A stretch of 64,000 nucleotides of DNA from Flabesymbios commensalis (taxonomy: Eukaryota; Annelida; Polychaeta; Terebellida; Flabelligeridae), in the NCBI GenBank assembly GCA_964017125.1, contig OZ024912.1:64276390-64340389 (forward strand). Reading direction: 5' to 3'. Positions within the stretch are counted from its first letter, which is position 1; each line of letters opens with the position of its first letter. Under the pieces are notes generated by a model. The model ran no database searches. It saw nothing but the letters and a program-made list of their open reading frames with translations, and was not told the DNA's origin. Below, piece after piece: positions 63,623 through 64,000 of the stretch. Made by a program: the position numbers and the translations under genes.

Positions 63623-64000
63623 GTGGTGGATGACGGTCAAGTGAAATTGTTGCTGTGCCATATATACTTCTTACAAAGGGAGAGAAAGTTGACTACACGT
63701 AAACAAGTCTTCACATTACCTCATTACTATCTTCCAAATAGATAATGATGTCAATCATGGGAATAATTCGAAATTTTTAGCAAAGTTACAATATAGAACA
63801 GGATTATTTCTGGCATGTATGGAGTGTATGGATTGTAGTGTCGTATTTAGGCTTGCTTCGTAGTAAAAACATGCCCGAAATTAAGTTATACCATACAATA
63901 AAATACATTTATTATCAATTTTCATCCAATAAAGGATCAAATACATACGTGTGTGGATATTTGAATTATTAGATAATGCTTTACAATAAAATAGAATCAA

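Larger units (their letters stand above)
59131..64000. other. Downstream flank of carbonic anhydrase, no gene seen
   Basis: After the likely 3' UTR the stretch 59641-60430 is AT-rich with nothing definable. The remainder holds MITEs, a SINE and a tandem array listed separately. No frame over 85 codons exists and none matches a known family. Confidence 0.6.

Noticed and set aside
1-64000. Retroviral or LTR element, Polinton or viral insertion
   Set aside because: No long terminal direct repeats, capsid, integrase or polymerase-type frames were seen. The only retroelements visible are the LINE remnant and SINEs.

Overview
This is a piece of an intron-rich animal nuclear genome. The coding DNA is a small share of the 64 kb, GT-AG introns run up to 16.6 kb, and the rest is packed with short hairpin-forming transposons (MITEs), tRNA-derived SINEs, minisatellites and microsatellites. 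The gene families and the repeat style fit a marine invertebrate. A mollusc-like lophotrochozoan is my first guess, but an invertebrate deuterostome is not excluded, and nothing here fixes the species.

Layout. (1) 1-814: a LINE remnant, then the last coding exon of an isoaspartyl peptidase/L-asparaginase (ASRGL1-like) on the + strand, whose other exons lie left of the window. (2) 815-11689: intergenic DNA full of MITEs. (3) 11690-25809, - strand: eleven exons of the phosphoinositide 4-phosphatase Sac2 (INPP5F), from the second half of the SAC catalytic domain to the stop codon. The N-terminal exons were not found. One intron holds a diverged inverted repeat of about 2 kb. (4) 25810-39168: intergenic or upstream intron DNA with two arrays built on GGCGGCCATTTTGAA-type units and long GTGA and CATT microsatellites. 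(5) 39169-59130, + strand: a complete seven-exon alpha carbonic anhydrase with signal peptide, all three zinc histidines and a C-terminal tail typical of GPI anchoring. Its first intron is 16.6 kb and carries an indel-free 36-bp minisatellite. (6) 59131-64000: repeats only. The asparaginase and Sac2 genes are convergent; Sac2 and the carbonic anhydrase are divergent. The three genes have unrelated jobs (isoaspartyl peptide turnover, endosomal phosphoinositide turnover, CO2/bicarbonate exchange), so no shared pathway is implied.

The most unusual content is the hairpin transposons. At least five sequence-distinct families share TTAA target sites and CCCTTT-like ends, as in piggyBac elements, so they look like parallel non-autonomous families using one kind of transposase; no transposase is present. 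In four of them a hairpin carries a loop that is G-N-N-A in almost every copy, although the two middle bases and the stem differ. That is what selection on the folded single strand would leave. A separate palindromic family with CCCAGCAAACACGAGAC ends crowds the splice sites of Sac2.

All exon borders were placed by eye from GT-AG signals, reading phase and remembered human protein sequences. Repeat borders are approximate unless a target-site duplication is stated.
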